Position numbers and translations under genes: made by a program. Source: Litoditis marina (lineage: Eukaryota; Nematoda; Chromadorea; Rhabditida; Rhabditidae). From it: a stretch of DNA of 64,000 bases. The stretch covers positions 682,001-746,000 of the forward strand of contig OZ038435.1 of the NCBI GenBank assembly GCA_964036275.1, written 5' to 3'. Under the pieces are notes generated by a model. That model did no database searches and was not told where the DNA came from. It worked only from the letters and a program-made list of their open reading frames with translations. Every line of letters begins with the position of its first letter. The first letter of the stretch is position 1. This document shows positions 32,215-47,200 of this stretch, one piece after another.

Positions 32215-35200
32215 GTGGGAAATTGTTTATATCCTTTCATTCATTATGTTTTGTTGTTCCTGTATTTCCACTAAATAGCAACGTGCAATATAAAAATGCA
32301 ACTGTTGCTAGGGTTCACGCGAATTTTACATTACCTTACATTAACTATTTCCAAAAACTATCTGTACAAAAAGTGTTTGAAATACACACTTTTCTATTGA
32401 CCTTTTCTGTTTTCATCTGTTTTATAAGTTTAATTTATCGCTTGCGCCAAACTATGCTTTTAACTAGTCTCAGTTTATATGCAACTATTACAACACTTTA
32501 GCTCATACTTAGACTTTGCGTGCAACTTTTTGAACCCAGATTACGCGCTATTTGACATTAGCTATTCAATACATCACCTTTATCCAGTTAGAAAGTCGCA
32601 CCTCGAGAATAATCCTCAGTTTTTGATCCTCATGTAGTATGCGGAAATATGTATAATATTATAATGTTACTTCTCAAAATCCTAGTTCTTCCGTAGATTT
32701 ATGGATAAAATGGTAAAATATTACAACAATGATGTTTAGACCAATTTCTGAACTACTTAACATTAATTACCTACCAACCATGAGTATGTATTATTGTTTG
32801 TATGTAGACAACAACTACTACCGGAACATGAAAAAGTTGAAATTAGCCTTCAAAAATATAGTTACAAACCGGAACAGCGACATCCAACGAAAAGTGTTCT
32901 CTTTCAGCTGAAAGTAACGGTTTAGTAAACGATTTGTGTTTCCATATATAGTTTATCAGAATATTATGCAAGATTTATTGTAGTCTAATATTTATTATGT
33001 AAACTGCAAGATAACTATCAATTTGAGCTTCCGCGAAGCAAAATCATCTTGCTAGTTATCGAGCGGTTTATATAATCAGAGAGAAATTAAAGTATTTATA
33101 CACAATTTTTCATCCGTGTAAATTATGAGAAATATATTATTTTTCATCCGTGTAAATTACGAGAATGTTATCGAAACAATTGAAGTTCACATGAGAAAAC
33201 AGTCAATGAACTGCAGAATATGTACTGTAGCAGTATTGTCGAAAATGATGGATACTACAACTACCTGAGTAACTGTGTTTTCTGGAGCAAAGAATTTTTT
33301 TATGAAGAATTTAGTTTTCTAAATTTCTTATTACTTAATAATGTGTGTTAGTTACAGGGTACCCGACCACTTGATACTACAGAATGCGAGAGCTCCCTCC
33401 CCCAGCTATCCCCTATCCGTACCTACACATCTTACTAATATTTCACACGATTTTTCCGGTAAGTTCTATATCTATTCAGTATTTATTGTTGGTCATATAA
33501 TGTGTTGTAAAGTTATTAGTTTTGTTTGTTATTTTCGTGATACCTAGTTATTTATTTTGATTCGTTGTAACAGTTGACCTCTCACATTGAGCGCATTTGT
33601 AATTTTTGTTTGATTGATAAGAAACATTCATCTTTCATGTGATAGATTTGACTTCTTACTTACCTTTTACAGCTTTAACGTTACTTAAAAATATTTTTTG
33701 TGAGCTCGAGAGAATTATTGGGAACTGCTTTCCAATAATGTACTGACTATTCATGTTGCGACATAATATTTGTTCACCTTATGTGATGAGCATTCATGGT
33801 GATTTTCTACAATTCATCAGTAGTTTTCTCTAGAATGTGGTTTCTGAACTCATCTGATCGAAAAGTTTAAAACGAGGTTACTGCTGATTTTCCCAACAAC
33901 TTTTTTGCATAACAGTAACAGTTGGCTTATTTACGACATAGTTCCTAATTTACAGCCTCGCAACACTTTTATATTTGGAACAGACCATTCCTAAAATTAA
34001 CAAATACATACATTTCATGATTTCAATTCCATAGATTCATCGGTTTTATACCAGAAGTGGAAAAATCAATCAATAGTCCACTGAAGATTTATTACAGTAA
34101 TATAATTCCAGAAGTAGACAACAGCCTTTTACCGGATAGCGTCTGTCCCTTCCCTCCAGCCGATGTCAGCAAGGTCACAGTTCAAGAGATCAAACAGACC
34201 GACACGCCTAGGGGTAAGTGGGGGAACGTGGCCACACGTGTAATCGAGTAACGTAAAACGTGTACTACACATTAATATAATATTGAATGTCTCTTAAAGT
34301 TTTGCACGACTGTGGTATTCACACTGATATGATATTTGTTCCTCTGAAAAGTGATGAATTCCTATCTGAGTCCTATCTGTTATTATAATCCAGTTTGGGA
34401 GTTATTCCGTGAACTTTTATGATTCCCGGCTTGTTAACTATTTTCACTCTTTCCCATTGTTTTGTGCTTTTTTACTTACATGTAAGTCTCCTTTTTCATA
34501 CCTCGAAACAATTTTTTTGTTTTATTTCTGTTCTTTGACTATAACACTCGGCTCTTGTAATCTGTAAATTTCCTGAGTCTTTTCCGCACTCTCCCTTCTT
34601 ACAGCCAACCTCTTTCTTTGTGTGAGTTCTCTCACTTTCCAACTTTTCATATTTTTTCATTTCTCACCCTATTCACTCTGACCGTTTCGTATAGCTTTCT
34701 GGCGTTATTAACTATTTCTCTCTCTCTCTCTCTCTCTCTTCTTGTCTCATTTTTCTCCCTGCCTTGATCGCCCTACTATCAAACCTCTCCCTCTCTATCT
34801 TCTCCTCTTTCCTTTCTCCTTACCTCTCGCTCTCTCTTTCTATCTCTCTCTCCATCTCCCTTCCTCTCTCCCCACTGCTCTTCTTCTACTACTACTAGTG
34901 CATTAGTGGTCGGGGCCCTCTCTCGGTCCCTTCTTATTCATACTCCCCCCCCCCCTCATTGCTCTCAATTGATTCCTCAGAAGGTCGTTGCAAGTACGAA
35001 CGAACGCCGTCGCAGAGATAACCCGCTCATCTAAACGACAAAACAATAAACAAATGATAAACAAGCATTGAGAATTAACCATTGTTTTGATCTACCATAC
35101 TTAGGTGAAATGACGTCATTAATTCACCTATAACTAAAATCTTCCGTTAAACTAGAGACGATCATGAATGTTTTCTATAGAACCCACGTTCTCCAAAACG

Positions 35201-38200
35201 ATTAATTGAAATTCTTACTGGTTACTAAAATTGTCGGGGGGTTGATAGTACGCCGAACGGCGTATTTCGTCACTACATAACACGTACCTCACCTTACACG
35301 TTTTTCCTGTTCGTCACGCCTCACGTTTTCCACGCACTACTAGTATGCACGTCCCCCTCCGCGCGAGTGCTACTTCCCTTTTACTAGTAGCCTCGGGCTA
35401 GCGGGCGAGTATCATGAAACAAAAGCCGGGCCAGGGTGCCCCGGATCGATGAGTTGGTTGGTTGTGTGGCTCTCCCCTGGAGAAATCCCCCCAATGTACC
35501 ACCGAGAATGGAACACCATCCGCTGGTATTTAAGGAGACCCTGAAACATTTCAGTGCTATGAAAGTGTACACGCAAAAGGGAACGACATGAACTTGTACT
35601 GGTGGTTGAAAAAAACCTGAAGGATTTCAGTAACTTGTGGATTTCTGTAGTTTGAACGCTGTAATCTAAAAAGGAACACCATCGTAGTGGTAGTTGAGAA
35701 GAACCTTGAACATCGCAGTAACCTATGGAACTCTGATGTTGTGATGGTGGACTTTGATCTTTGAACCCGCAATGTACCACCGAAAACGAAACACCATCAA
35801 CTTGTACTGTAGTGAAACAAGGGCAGAAACAATGGCTAATTCAACCTAACCATAACGTGAACCGTGGCGAGTCTATAAAAGAGGTATCTATCCGTCGCAT
35901 TTGGCTGACAGACTTTTATTCAACTCTATTTTCTGGCTGCATTTATGAAAAACTCGAAACCCTTCTGTATATTCCAATTATGGACTTGTGTTCAGTTTCT
36001 GTTCTTTGAAGCTGTCCCTGCAAACGCGTGTGAACGCTTGCAGAAACTAGGAAAACACCGCCAGAACCCAAAACAACACCCGTATTCATAAACATTTCGG
36101 TCTTTCATTCCAACCTGAGCTCAAACAATATATTTCTGTGCTCTCTCGTAAATCAGTGTGCAAAGTGGGAGACGCTGGATGGGATGAAGGTGGCACACGT
36201 AGTCCGTAGGAGCAAAAGAAAGCGTGATACGCAAAAAATAACGAAATCAGGATGCTGAAATTGAAACAAAGAAGACAACATGTGTTCGTGTGAAGATTAT
36301 ACATAGAATGACAAAATACTTACCTATTCATTTGTTCATTCAATAATGTTCACTTCTTCAAATCGATAAACAATCGAAACAAGTTTCAAGATGTTAGGAA
36401 TAATCTGAGTCCCCAGAGGGATGGTAGCATAACTATTCCATCTACAGGTCAGGCAGGGCTTGTTAGGATCTCAGTTGATTTCTTGCATCTATTGAAGTGC
36501 ATTCATTTCTTTTTTTCCATCATTTTACTTATTCCCTTCTTTCCAGTCTGTTGTCCCCGCGAGTTGGTGGTGTTTTGACAAACGTTAAAACTAAGATAAT
36601 CTGCTGGAAATGATTCACCGAAATAACGGAAAATGTCATGTTTTGTATCGTTTTGTTGTAAATTCAACAAGTTAAATAAAAAATGTGTCCTCTTATATTG
36701 TCATTTTCTAGTCCCAACTTGAGAATGATCAGTTATGTACTGTATAAAGATTATAAACAAAGTAACAAGTTATCCTTACTTTTTCACTCTTTCCAGTCCC
36801 GTGTCCCCGCGAGTTGGTGGTTGAGAAGAAGTTGTCCCGTTCGCTGGTCATCGCCTGGTCCCCGCCGGAGGAGTCCTTCATTGCCGTCTCCCAATACCAT
36901 GTCTGCGTCGATTCCAACGTGCGAGCAGTTGTGCCAGGATCGTACAAGGTACACACTCATCATTGTAGTGTGATGTCAAAACACGCTCAGAACGATTGGC
37001 GCTCATTTTTGCCATTAGCAAACTACAAATACAGGGAGGGTGAGATACACTATGTAAGCCTCCTCGGGAAAAGGCGAACTCCATAGTTCCACTCTCGAAC
37101 GTGTGTTCCGTTGTTCCAAGTTCAACTTCTATTCTATAAATGTTATCTTATCCCATTTTGTAGAAAATGGCATCTCAAAATTTTCTTTATGGTCAAATAT
37201 TGACTTATTGATCGTTGGGACCAGAACGTGGGAAAGTGTTCGAACACTAGTGTAATGTAAAATGTACCAAATACCGAATGCCATCGATTTTTCATATAAT
37301 AGTAATCACAGTTATGTCGTTCAAGTGGAGTGCCACATATACCAATGCGGAATGCGACTTGTTGAATTTGCAAACAAGTTATTTCACTTCATTCTCTCAT
37401 TGACTTCTGATTTCCAGTGTCGTGCGTTGATAGAAGATGTTTCATTGGATGGCTCCGTGAATGTTTCTGTGCGTGCGGTGACCGACCAGGGACACAGTCC
37501 GGACCAGGCATGCAGCGTGGCCGTCGGAACACGTGAGTTCACGTTTCATCTGTTACTTGTTGTTTGTGTTGAGTTTTATCTGCACACTTTGTGTTTCTGC
37601 GAGGCTTATCACTTGTCTACTTTTGAATCGGTCTGTCTATCGTTCTCTCTTTTGTGCTTTCTTTTACAGCCCTCTCTCCTTTGGACTCTCTCTCCCTGTA
37701 GTTCCGTCTCCGTCTCTAGACCTACATCTTTGACACTCAGAAAAAATTTAAAGCCTTTGTAAAGTCTGAGAAGTTCATATATTCTTCGTTCGGAGTTCTT
37801 GTGTCGCTGGCGTTTTCTTAATATAGTCTTAATTGCATTTCTTAAATAGTTTCTATTGTTTCGAAAATCCCCGCTATTGATTAATTTGTTTGTATACTCA
37901 TGTTCTCAGAATGAACGGTTGTGGAAAATATCAACTGTTTTTCTTATTGAACCTTTCTCTGATATATTCTCTACATTCACAGCATTAGTTCACGAAATAT
38001 TATCTCATCCTCTGAAAGAATATAATAACCTTTACCAGTTCAAATTTGCAACTCAAAGGATTCTGAAACCCAACAGTTGTGTTTTAGCTCAATTTTCCTT
38101 TTTGTTTCCAGCTCATTCCAGGCGTGGAGGCCGATTCCTACTTTTCTCCATTTTTCCGAATCTTGTTCTTTGGCTCCATTCCACATTTGTGAATAGCTTT

Positions 38201-41200
38201 CTCTCTCCCCAAATTTCCTACACTAGAAATGAATTTAATAGTCACGTTAGAATTCTAACGAGGCATCGTGCACTTTGTCATTACACGTTTATGAATTCTG
38301 CTGTTGTCAACATGATTCACAGGACTGTGCAACTGACTAACAGTATACACTTCTCCCTCTTATGTTTGCATGGCCTCATCAAAACGTGGAATGGTGTAGT
38401 TCCTCATATTTTTGTATTGAGGGGTGAGACAGTTCTCTCAATGAATAGTTCACGTCTTTGCTCATTGGGTCCTTCTCATTCCACCTCTCTCTTTTTCTCT
38501 CTTTCATTTTCTTTCTTTGTTTCGCTCTCTTTTCCCCTCTCTCTCTCCCTCGTTCTCTGTTCCTGCTCATTCTCTATTTCTCTCTCTCTGTCTCTCCCGC
38601 TCTGTCCACACATCTCTCCTCTCTTTCCTCCCTCCCCCTTTCTCCCTCTCCCCTCTATCTCTCTCAACTCCTCATTCGATGGTTTGCCAGTAGAGTGAAG
38701 GATATGTGGCTGGCCAGTCGTAGCCGCAATCTATCTAGAGAGAGAGGGGGGGTTCCTATTGATTCCTATAAGAAAAGGTAGAAAGAAAGAGAAACGCCCG
38801 AATATTAGAGAAACAAAAAGAAGAGAGAATCGGAAATTGTGGCCGCCAAAGGCGATCGAGCTAAAACTGATATTAGGTACAAACTACAATCTGTGTTTCG
38901 ACTAAGGGTTGTAATTCTAGGACATTTGTGACAGTCCAAATACCATTCAAATATGATTGCACGAAACGCAGGGTTTCAAACCTTGGGGATGGGACTTGTT
39001 TATGCTCTTGTGCACCGTGCGAGTTCACAATTTAGACTACCTGAACAAATACAGGTCAAACTTTGATCAACTTTGATATCCCTGGTGCGTTACCAATCTG
39101 CTTCAGCTAGTGACACCTCACCAGTTATATCTCCGCGTTTCACCTACTCACTCGTAAGCGAGAGTGTTCCAGGCGACCAGACCGTCCGTCGAACGCCGAG
39201 ATAAACTAGAAGTAAATTGAATAGTCACGTAAAGTTAGAATCAGCTAAAGAGGCATCGTGCACTTTATCATTACACGTTTCTGAGTTCTGCTGTATTTAA
39301 ATGTTACACGTGACTGTGCAGTTGACTGACAGTATATAGCTCATCATACTCACAAGCTACTATAAAACGATACCGCGCCTCTTTTCCATTTTGGAGCAGT
39401 TTAGCGAGAGTTGAAGTCCTGACCGATAGCCTGCTAGGATACTCAGCGAAAAGTAACATGAGTTAAGGGTTTCTGAGGCAAAACGTACCGCTTTCCAACA
39501 CCATGACTTCCATAGTTGTTTACTTTGAATTGTGTATTTTATATTGGTAAAAAGTTCATTTTCAGGCTGCGAGGTGGCTCCGCAGCACCTGCGAGTGTGG
39601 CAGGTGACCCCTATCTCGGCCTGCGTCCGCTGGCATCCCTCCAACAGCAACGCCGAGCACGTCGTCTCCCTGAACGCCGTCAAGGTCGGCGTCTGTCCCG
39701 CCACCGTATTCCAGGTACGTTACAGAATACACTCGTTTGATCTACGTGTTTGTAGTTCGATCTAGCCCCCGTATTCCAGATACGTCACATCATTGTTTGT
39801 CTTGTTTTGCTACGTTTGCAGTTCGATCCCGCTGAGTGTTGTCCTTCTTGCCTACTTCATTCTCACTTTTGAAGTGTATTGAAGTGCTTGCTGATGTCAC
39901 ATTCTAATTCTATATTGCTATTCACTTCTCGGGTCTCTAGAACTTTTTCTCTTTTCGCCCGTCTCTCGATTGTACTTTTTGAAGAGGGCCGAGATTGATT
40001 CTTGAGATAACCAGAAAATCCAACCCACCTAAAAAGCTCCAATTTCAATACTCGACAAACCGATTCGCAAAGACGCTATTTGTCAAGCAAATCGGGTTGA
40101 AACAAAATTATGAAGTTTTTTCATTCTCACCTAAACATCTGGACTTTACATAAAACTCTACGTCTCCGGCTGTATTTCTCAAAATTGGCACTTGTTTCTT
40201 TTTCTCAGACATCTGACATTTTTCTCAGTTAGGACCTAAAAGAAACCAATATTTCGAACCGTTATTCTGAATCTTTCTCTCATTTCCACCGTCTCTCTCT
40301 CTTTCTTTGATGACTACACATTTGCTTCATATTATACAGTGGTGAATTTGACTTATTTAGCCACCGTTATAATTTTGCTAAAGTGTGGTTTCAGTCGTTT
40401 CTCTTCCGGCAGGTGTGCATAGTTTGTTCTTTCACTCTACAGTAATATGCTCAAACTTCCAGTTCCAAGTTTGCTAAATTAGCATTTCTGTATTTTCTTC
40501 AAACTTCGGTAGTGTCTTCTGCACATTTGCTACTACAAATTCTGGGAGTGTGAAACGGAAATAATGAACAGTTCCTAATTAAGAGCCTTCTGAATAGTGA
40601 ACGGATTACTGTAGAGGGACAACGATTGGTGAAACAGAGTATACGTAGTAGTGTGTGATTGATGCCAGCCATTACTCAACTGCATAATTGGTCGTTTGAG
40701 ATTCGTGGCGACATCTAGGTGGCTACACGGCGGCAATTAGCCCCGCCACGGTGTCAATACTAGAATACTTGTATACTTTTTACAAAGGGGGCAATGATTG
40801 CGCAACGTATAGGATTCCTTTCTCCCAATAAAAATCAATACCGTGTAGTATGCTCTAGTCTGCTGTGTTTGTAGTTTAGACTAGAATACTTGTATACTTT
40901 TTAAGAAGGGGGAAACGATTGAAGGTATTCTGAAGATCCATAAGGCGATGTACTCTCGCACAGGTTTGAAAAACTAAATACACCCTATATCTTAGAAAAG
41001 AATACGGTATATTCCATTAGGATGGTCCGTGTCTGGGCGCGATAAAAAGGAGTAGTTTGTGAATTAGAACAAACATCAAATCACAAATGGCCCATGGGGC
41101 CAACATGCATCATTTCAGTGTGCATGTATCCTTAAATGGAACGCTGTAAAGGTGAGAAAAAGTTTTAAACAAACTTTCTCGAACCTTTAAAGTGAGACGA

Positions 41201-44200
41201 TTATGTGAATGTGAACCGTTCTCGTGTCAACGGTCGTTTAAACTGCAATTGGAAAATGTATTGCAGTTTAAAGGACTGAAGCGTTGGTATTGGATCACAT
41301 AATCGTCCTTCTTGAACTCTTTTCTGGTTTGTTTACAACTCCACAACTCGTGTTTTGCGTAGCGTGTGCAATTTGCAGTCAATTACATGTTTATGTGTCA
41401 TAACTCCCTTATTACTCCGACTAATCATGGTTTTGATCATCTCCTTTCTAATTATTCACTACTACCTCTCTTGAGTTTTTCTCCAGCTATACGAGAGGCT
41501 AAATCTTCTCGAGAGTAATAAAGTAGCGTATTCTCTCTTCAAATACCACTACGCAAATCCACGTCTCTCATGAGTTATTGTTATTTCTATCAAGTTTGGA
41601 ACCTAGTTGTGTAAAGTAAAGTAATAGAGCATGGGGTCCTTAGAGTGAACCAAAAATGTACTCAAATAGCTAGAGTAGCAAAAAACACTAGGTTTGACCA
41701 GAGGAATGCATTTTCACAGTCAATTCGTCGTCAGTTGGTTCTACTGTCGTTTTTGCCATGTCACTGGATCTATGTCTTAGAACATACGAATGTCCACCAT
41801 GAGGAATCAACTGTACCACTACTGCAAAAGAAGACGTTTTGACGATAATGTGATATGTATGATGATCACCGCCTCGAAACGACGCGAAGTGAAACAATAA
41901 ATATGTAAATATGTAAAAATGTTGACCAGAATTATACAAAATAAACTTCATTTCCGTTTCTATCCTTTTCTGTCCTTTTCGCTTTTTTTCTCCGTTTTCT
42001 CAGTTCATTGGAGTTGTCTATTTCTAGCCACACCACGCCATTATGATGTCACTATTCTAATGCAGTTGACTCGAATTAAATAAAAAACAAATCAGCCGCT
42101 ACGTTGCAATTCATCAAAATACAAGTGTGAATATAGAGGAGGGAATATGAAATTTTTCCTGTCCTACAGAAAATAATCAAGAAACACTAACAAAAACTAC
42201 GTATAGTCACGTGAAGTTAGTGAAGTCACGTGAAACGTGTTAAACACAGCAGAACTCAGAAACGTGCAATGACATAGTGCACAATGCCTTATTAGAATGC
42301 TAACTTCACGTAACTATTCAATTTACTTCTAGTATACGTACTTTCTGTTAGTGGTTTTCGACTATTTTCTGTAGGACAGGATGATCTCAGAGAAAATCCT
42401 GACGAGTGCCGGCGCGTTGCGCCCACTTTTCCCTAAACCCCGTCCCCTTAGCCGCTTGCCAAGCGTGCGTGCACCCAGCAAGTACAATTGACATGGGAAA
42501 TTCTCGTTAGAAGGTTCGATTCGACCGATGTCGGCATGATAGTTGCGCGATGCATGCGCGCTAGTGGCGCGAAGCGAGGTCGACGAAATCAGTTTGCAAC
42601 AAGAGCGCTTGCGCTCGGCAAAATGTTTTCCCAGTAGTCGCCTTTATTTTACAGAACTTAGAACAACCAAGTCAGTTCGTCATCCCACTGTACTAACTTC
42701 TTTAATAACGTGAGACACTTTTCACCTTTGCTTGAACGTTTCTTCGAGCTCTTCAACTGAGTTCGCTTTTTGGAGCGGTGAATCACCTGAAATTTGGCAC
42801 TTTTCATGGTTTTATTTTCTGATGACACAGCACGATTGTGTGGATACCGTAATAATGCTTTTGCGTAGGCATTTGTTATGATCATACTATGATGATATAA
42901 TTGGTGTTTTCACCTGTTTTCAATGATTACCTACGTGATCATCTATCGTGAGCTGCAGGTGTTAGAAAAATGACGTGAATAAGATGAATGATAAGATTAA
43001 AGTTAATTAAACTGGAAACATGTATTCACCATAAAGAATCGATCATACATGTGGTTATTTATGAGCACATTATTCTTGTGTAGTTTTGATCTATCCACGG
43101 TCAGGCAAACGTGTATCAAACTTGGATCTGTAATATTTTGGAAAATAGTACGTTGAGAACTAATAGTTCAAATTCTTTCCAGGTTCCATTCCGCAATTAA
43201 GTTTATTTTGTAGTTCACCACTATTCAGATTTTTTTTCATTTAAAAACATTCAATTCCAACTAAGCGGACATGATTGTTAGATATCACCTGTAATTCAAT
43301 TTGACCTACTTATGATCCATTTAAAATGACTTAATGAGCTACCAGGTGTGAACGTTTCTCACGTCATGCTCACGTGAAGTAATTGGAAGATGTAGTTTTT
43401 CACCTGAATGTTAATAAGTGATTTTGATAGGCTTGAAACTAACTCAGTTAGAACATCATTTTCTGATATAGGCGCTCTATTAACTCTGCGGTTTGAAACA
43501 TCTGATACAAAGTAACTGGTGAATTACAAGAAACTTTGCGACCCTCTCTCTCTTGTAACTGATGTATTCGCAACCCTCTAGCGTTTACAATGTTTCACGT
43601 ATATACTGTTATCAATTGCACAGTTACGTGAAACATATTAAAACAGCATAACTTAGATACGTGCAATGGCAAAGTGTACGATGCCACAATAGAATGCTAA
43701 CCTTGGCATAGTTGTGTCGCGAGCTGCCTTGCTGTACAACTTTGGGGAACTCTGCCAAAACCCGTTCCCCAAATCTACCCTGTACATTTCATTACCTAAT
43801 CATCTTTTTATCGAGTAACAAATATTTTAATGAGTTATTTCTGTGGCACTGACTATCTGTCATCTGTACACCTACTAGTATCACTCAAAAATACTGTGAT
43901 TAACCGTGTGTTTGGTTCTAAATAATCTAATAAAAGCTAACTAAAATTTATATTGGGGGTCCGCACCAAACACGGTTGGCGTTTTTAGATGTTTTTTTTA
44001 AATAGCACCCTGTTCATGATATACTAGAGTCAACTATTCCAACGGGGCAAGGCTCAAGTTTCTTGAAGTAAAATTACTTCCATTCAATATTGATGTTCTC
44101 TTTTCCAATTTGGTTTTCTCCATATCCAGTTTTTCTGGAGTTTGAAGCCGACCACATAGTTCAGACGTTTAAGTGGTTAGCTAATAAAAAGAACGAAGGC

Positions 44201-47200
44201 AGGCTCATAGCGCGCACCAATATTTTATGCCGGATTAGTTGAACCAACTAGTTCCAGTATTTCAACACATATTCGGTCATTTATTGTCGTCGCCGAAAAA
44301 AGGCGGTGACATACTGTATATCTCACTTTCTTCTGTGTACAAAGACGTATGTTTTGGTCAGTGACTGAAAAAAACCCATTAGGTTCCTAAATTCATGATT
44401 GAGATTCGAATTTAGGCAGTTAGTTTGTAAGTTCACCACCTTTTTTGCCGACAGCTGCATCTGAAGGTTGTAAAATAGGTTGACTTGTGTTTGATCATAT
44501 AGAAAATATTGTATCAATTTCTGACAGTAGACGTTCACACAAGTTCACGAGAGTACTGTATATCTCGCTTTCACTGTGTGCTTATCTTCTTACTGAATTC
44601 TTCTCAGAAATTCAAACAAATTAAAGCACAGGCAATGTTCGGTATTCCACTCGTTCTCACTTGATAGCTGATTCGGTTTCTTGCAGAAGCAACCAGCAGC
44701 CAATTTCTCATTTGAACACTAACTATCTAATCTTGACCAATAAAACTGGCAGATGAGTTTTCCTATCAAATTCAAGTGAGCAATGCACTAAATTGAAAAT
44801 TTTTTCGCCCAGTTTGATTTTGAAAACTTTTTATTCGACCATCATCTTTCTCGGCTTACATTTGTTGAAGATCCTGAGAAATTTTCTTGTATTCAAGGAT
44901 AATCGTTGTCATGGCTGCTAAGTCCTCGATACATTATCTATGCCCTTAAAAATGACTAACACGCATCACAATTTCGATGTTCGCATAGGATTTCTGTCTG
45001 AGTATCAGGTTTTGGGCTGGTTTTCGTTCAGACATTTCCGAGCCAATTGGCCAGCCATTTCTGTAGCGGCTTCGACGATAGAGTGTGCAGGTCAGAGGGA
45101 CGCAGAACGTCTCAGCCTGTTGCGGTCTCATTGACTTGTACGCTGTCTCGCTTTTGTAGCTGGCCAATCGCAGAGAATTGGCGCTAATCGTTCTGAGCGC
45201 AAGGTTTAACTGAAAGAAAAGTGTCGATAAGTTCTTATCTTCTATTTTTCCATCTCGACCTTCACAAGGCTCTGATGTCTCTGTTTCCGTGAAGCCTTTC
45301 CCATCTAGAACTGCGGTGCTCGTTATGTGACAGTTCTTTTATGAAGTTTGGTAGTTTACTCTTGATTCCCTAATTGGTGAATCTTTGTTGCATGAAATAC
45401 TACATGACCTTTACTTTATTTTCGATTGGGTTCAGATTCGGGTTTTATCCTGTCGGCAGATAACTATTATCTAATATAGTAGACAAAAACGTAAGCATTA
45501 GAGAGCGATTCAAATTGTATTCTCGCTACTCTTCAGCCAACAGTAACTCTCTAGTGCAACACGTTGGTCTTAGGCGCTCTATTTGTGTGTAATTAATGTG
45601 GAAGAGACGAGCGTAGTCCAAGTTCATATGAAGTCCCGCTCTGAGCCATCGTTATTTGTTTCACGTCGGCTTTAAAAGTAAACGTTTCGATTCTCGTCCG
45701 GTTAAATGAACGCCAACTATGCCGTTATGCCCAAAACTCATTGGTTTCACGCCACTGAAGAAAACATCAACGAAAAAAAGTATAAATGGAGCCTAAGTGC
45801 CCCAGGTTTTGTCCGAACATGACTTTCTCAACGCAACTTTTCTGTTTCTCGACCCATATAATATTGCGTATTCCATGAAAAATCACGTGTTGAATCAATA
45901 ATGCAGTAATGTAGTTCATTGTATTCTAATCTGGAACATACTATCGCGTAGTCCAAGTTCCTGGCCAAGTCCACTCAAAGTCCATTGAGATTCTGTCTGA
46001 ACACGACTTTCTTCACGCAACTTGCATGTTTCTCGACCCAGATTGCTGTGACTGTTTTCGCACGGCATGCCATTGCGCCTCGTTAGTGAAAAGGATAGGA
46101 TTTCCCTCTGGCAACTCAAATTTCATAAGAGAAACACGGCCCTTCCCTCTCTGGCACCCTCCTCCCTGCGCACACTCTCTCGCTAGTCTCTGCCAAAGTT
46201 CTGATTACCTAAAACGAGAACAGAACCGGGGGACGTGTAAATTGCGCCAGATTCAATAAAGTATATTGCGCACTTTCATAACTGTATCTGCGTTGTGGAC
46301 GGGGGACTTGTGGGAAACATGCGTATTGATTAATGTTTTGTGGTGATTTGAGTAATCGAGATCCACAGTAACGACACGCTTCTGACGGCGCAAGCCCCAT
46401 GAATAAACTGTGCCCAAAATAGTTTTTGCCTAATTTGGTAGTTCTTACTATTTCTCGTTATGGGATCTATGCGCAATAACATTAATATTATTCTTATACA
46501 CTCATGTGCACGGTTTGCGTACACGCAGGGACGGACCGATTCGTAATAGGTCATGACAGACCACATCCGTACGTTTTAAAATATGCTCCCTCAGACCAAG
46601 TTCATGTCTCAACCTTTTCATCCCAACCTGTTAACTCGCATACACTGTTTCTCTGTTTTCACACGGCTCTAAGACATACAGTGCGCAAAACGAGAGATGC
46701 ACGATGGTATGAAAGTCCCAGATGTTCTATAGTTCGTTTCATTCTCACTGAGACTCTGGCAGAGTGCCACTGAAACTTCGAATGAATGTATTTTATAGAG
46801 TTAACAGGTTTTATGAAAAGAATGTGTACCTACGTATTGTAACGAAGGTTATCTGCGACTCAGAAGAAGTTTTAGTGGTATGGAAAACATTAACATAGGG
46901 AAAAGCCGGCTGGAAATTTTATTGGCACGTTGCCGAGGTCTCAGTGGGAATGGCGAGGACTATAGCATATGTCCCCCGAGTACGTATGCTAGACGATCCC
47001 CGGCACCTTCACCCATCCTACGTCTCCTCAATCATACAATATTTATCTGCTCTCACATCCCGCCGGGATGTGAGAGACGGGAAATAGTGAGGCAGAGCGA
47101 GAGACGCCGGATGGGATAAAGGTACCGCAATGTTCTAGCATACGTCCCTCGGTGTTCGTATGTGATAGCCACCCCAATCAAGAATATGTCCTGCCTCGTT

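Noticed and set aside
37856..38698. 280-residue plus-strand open frame, the longest in the window
   Set aside because: It runs across a MITE copy and a CT-rich tract inside a RIMBP intron. Its second half is low-complexity Ser/Leu/Phe from (TC)n.
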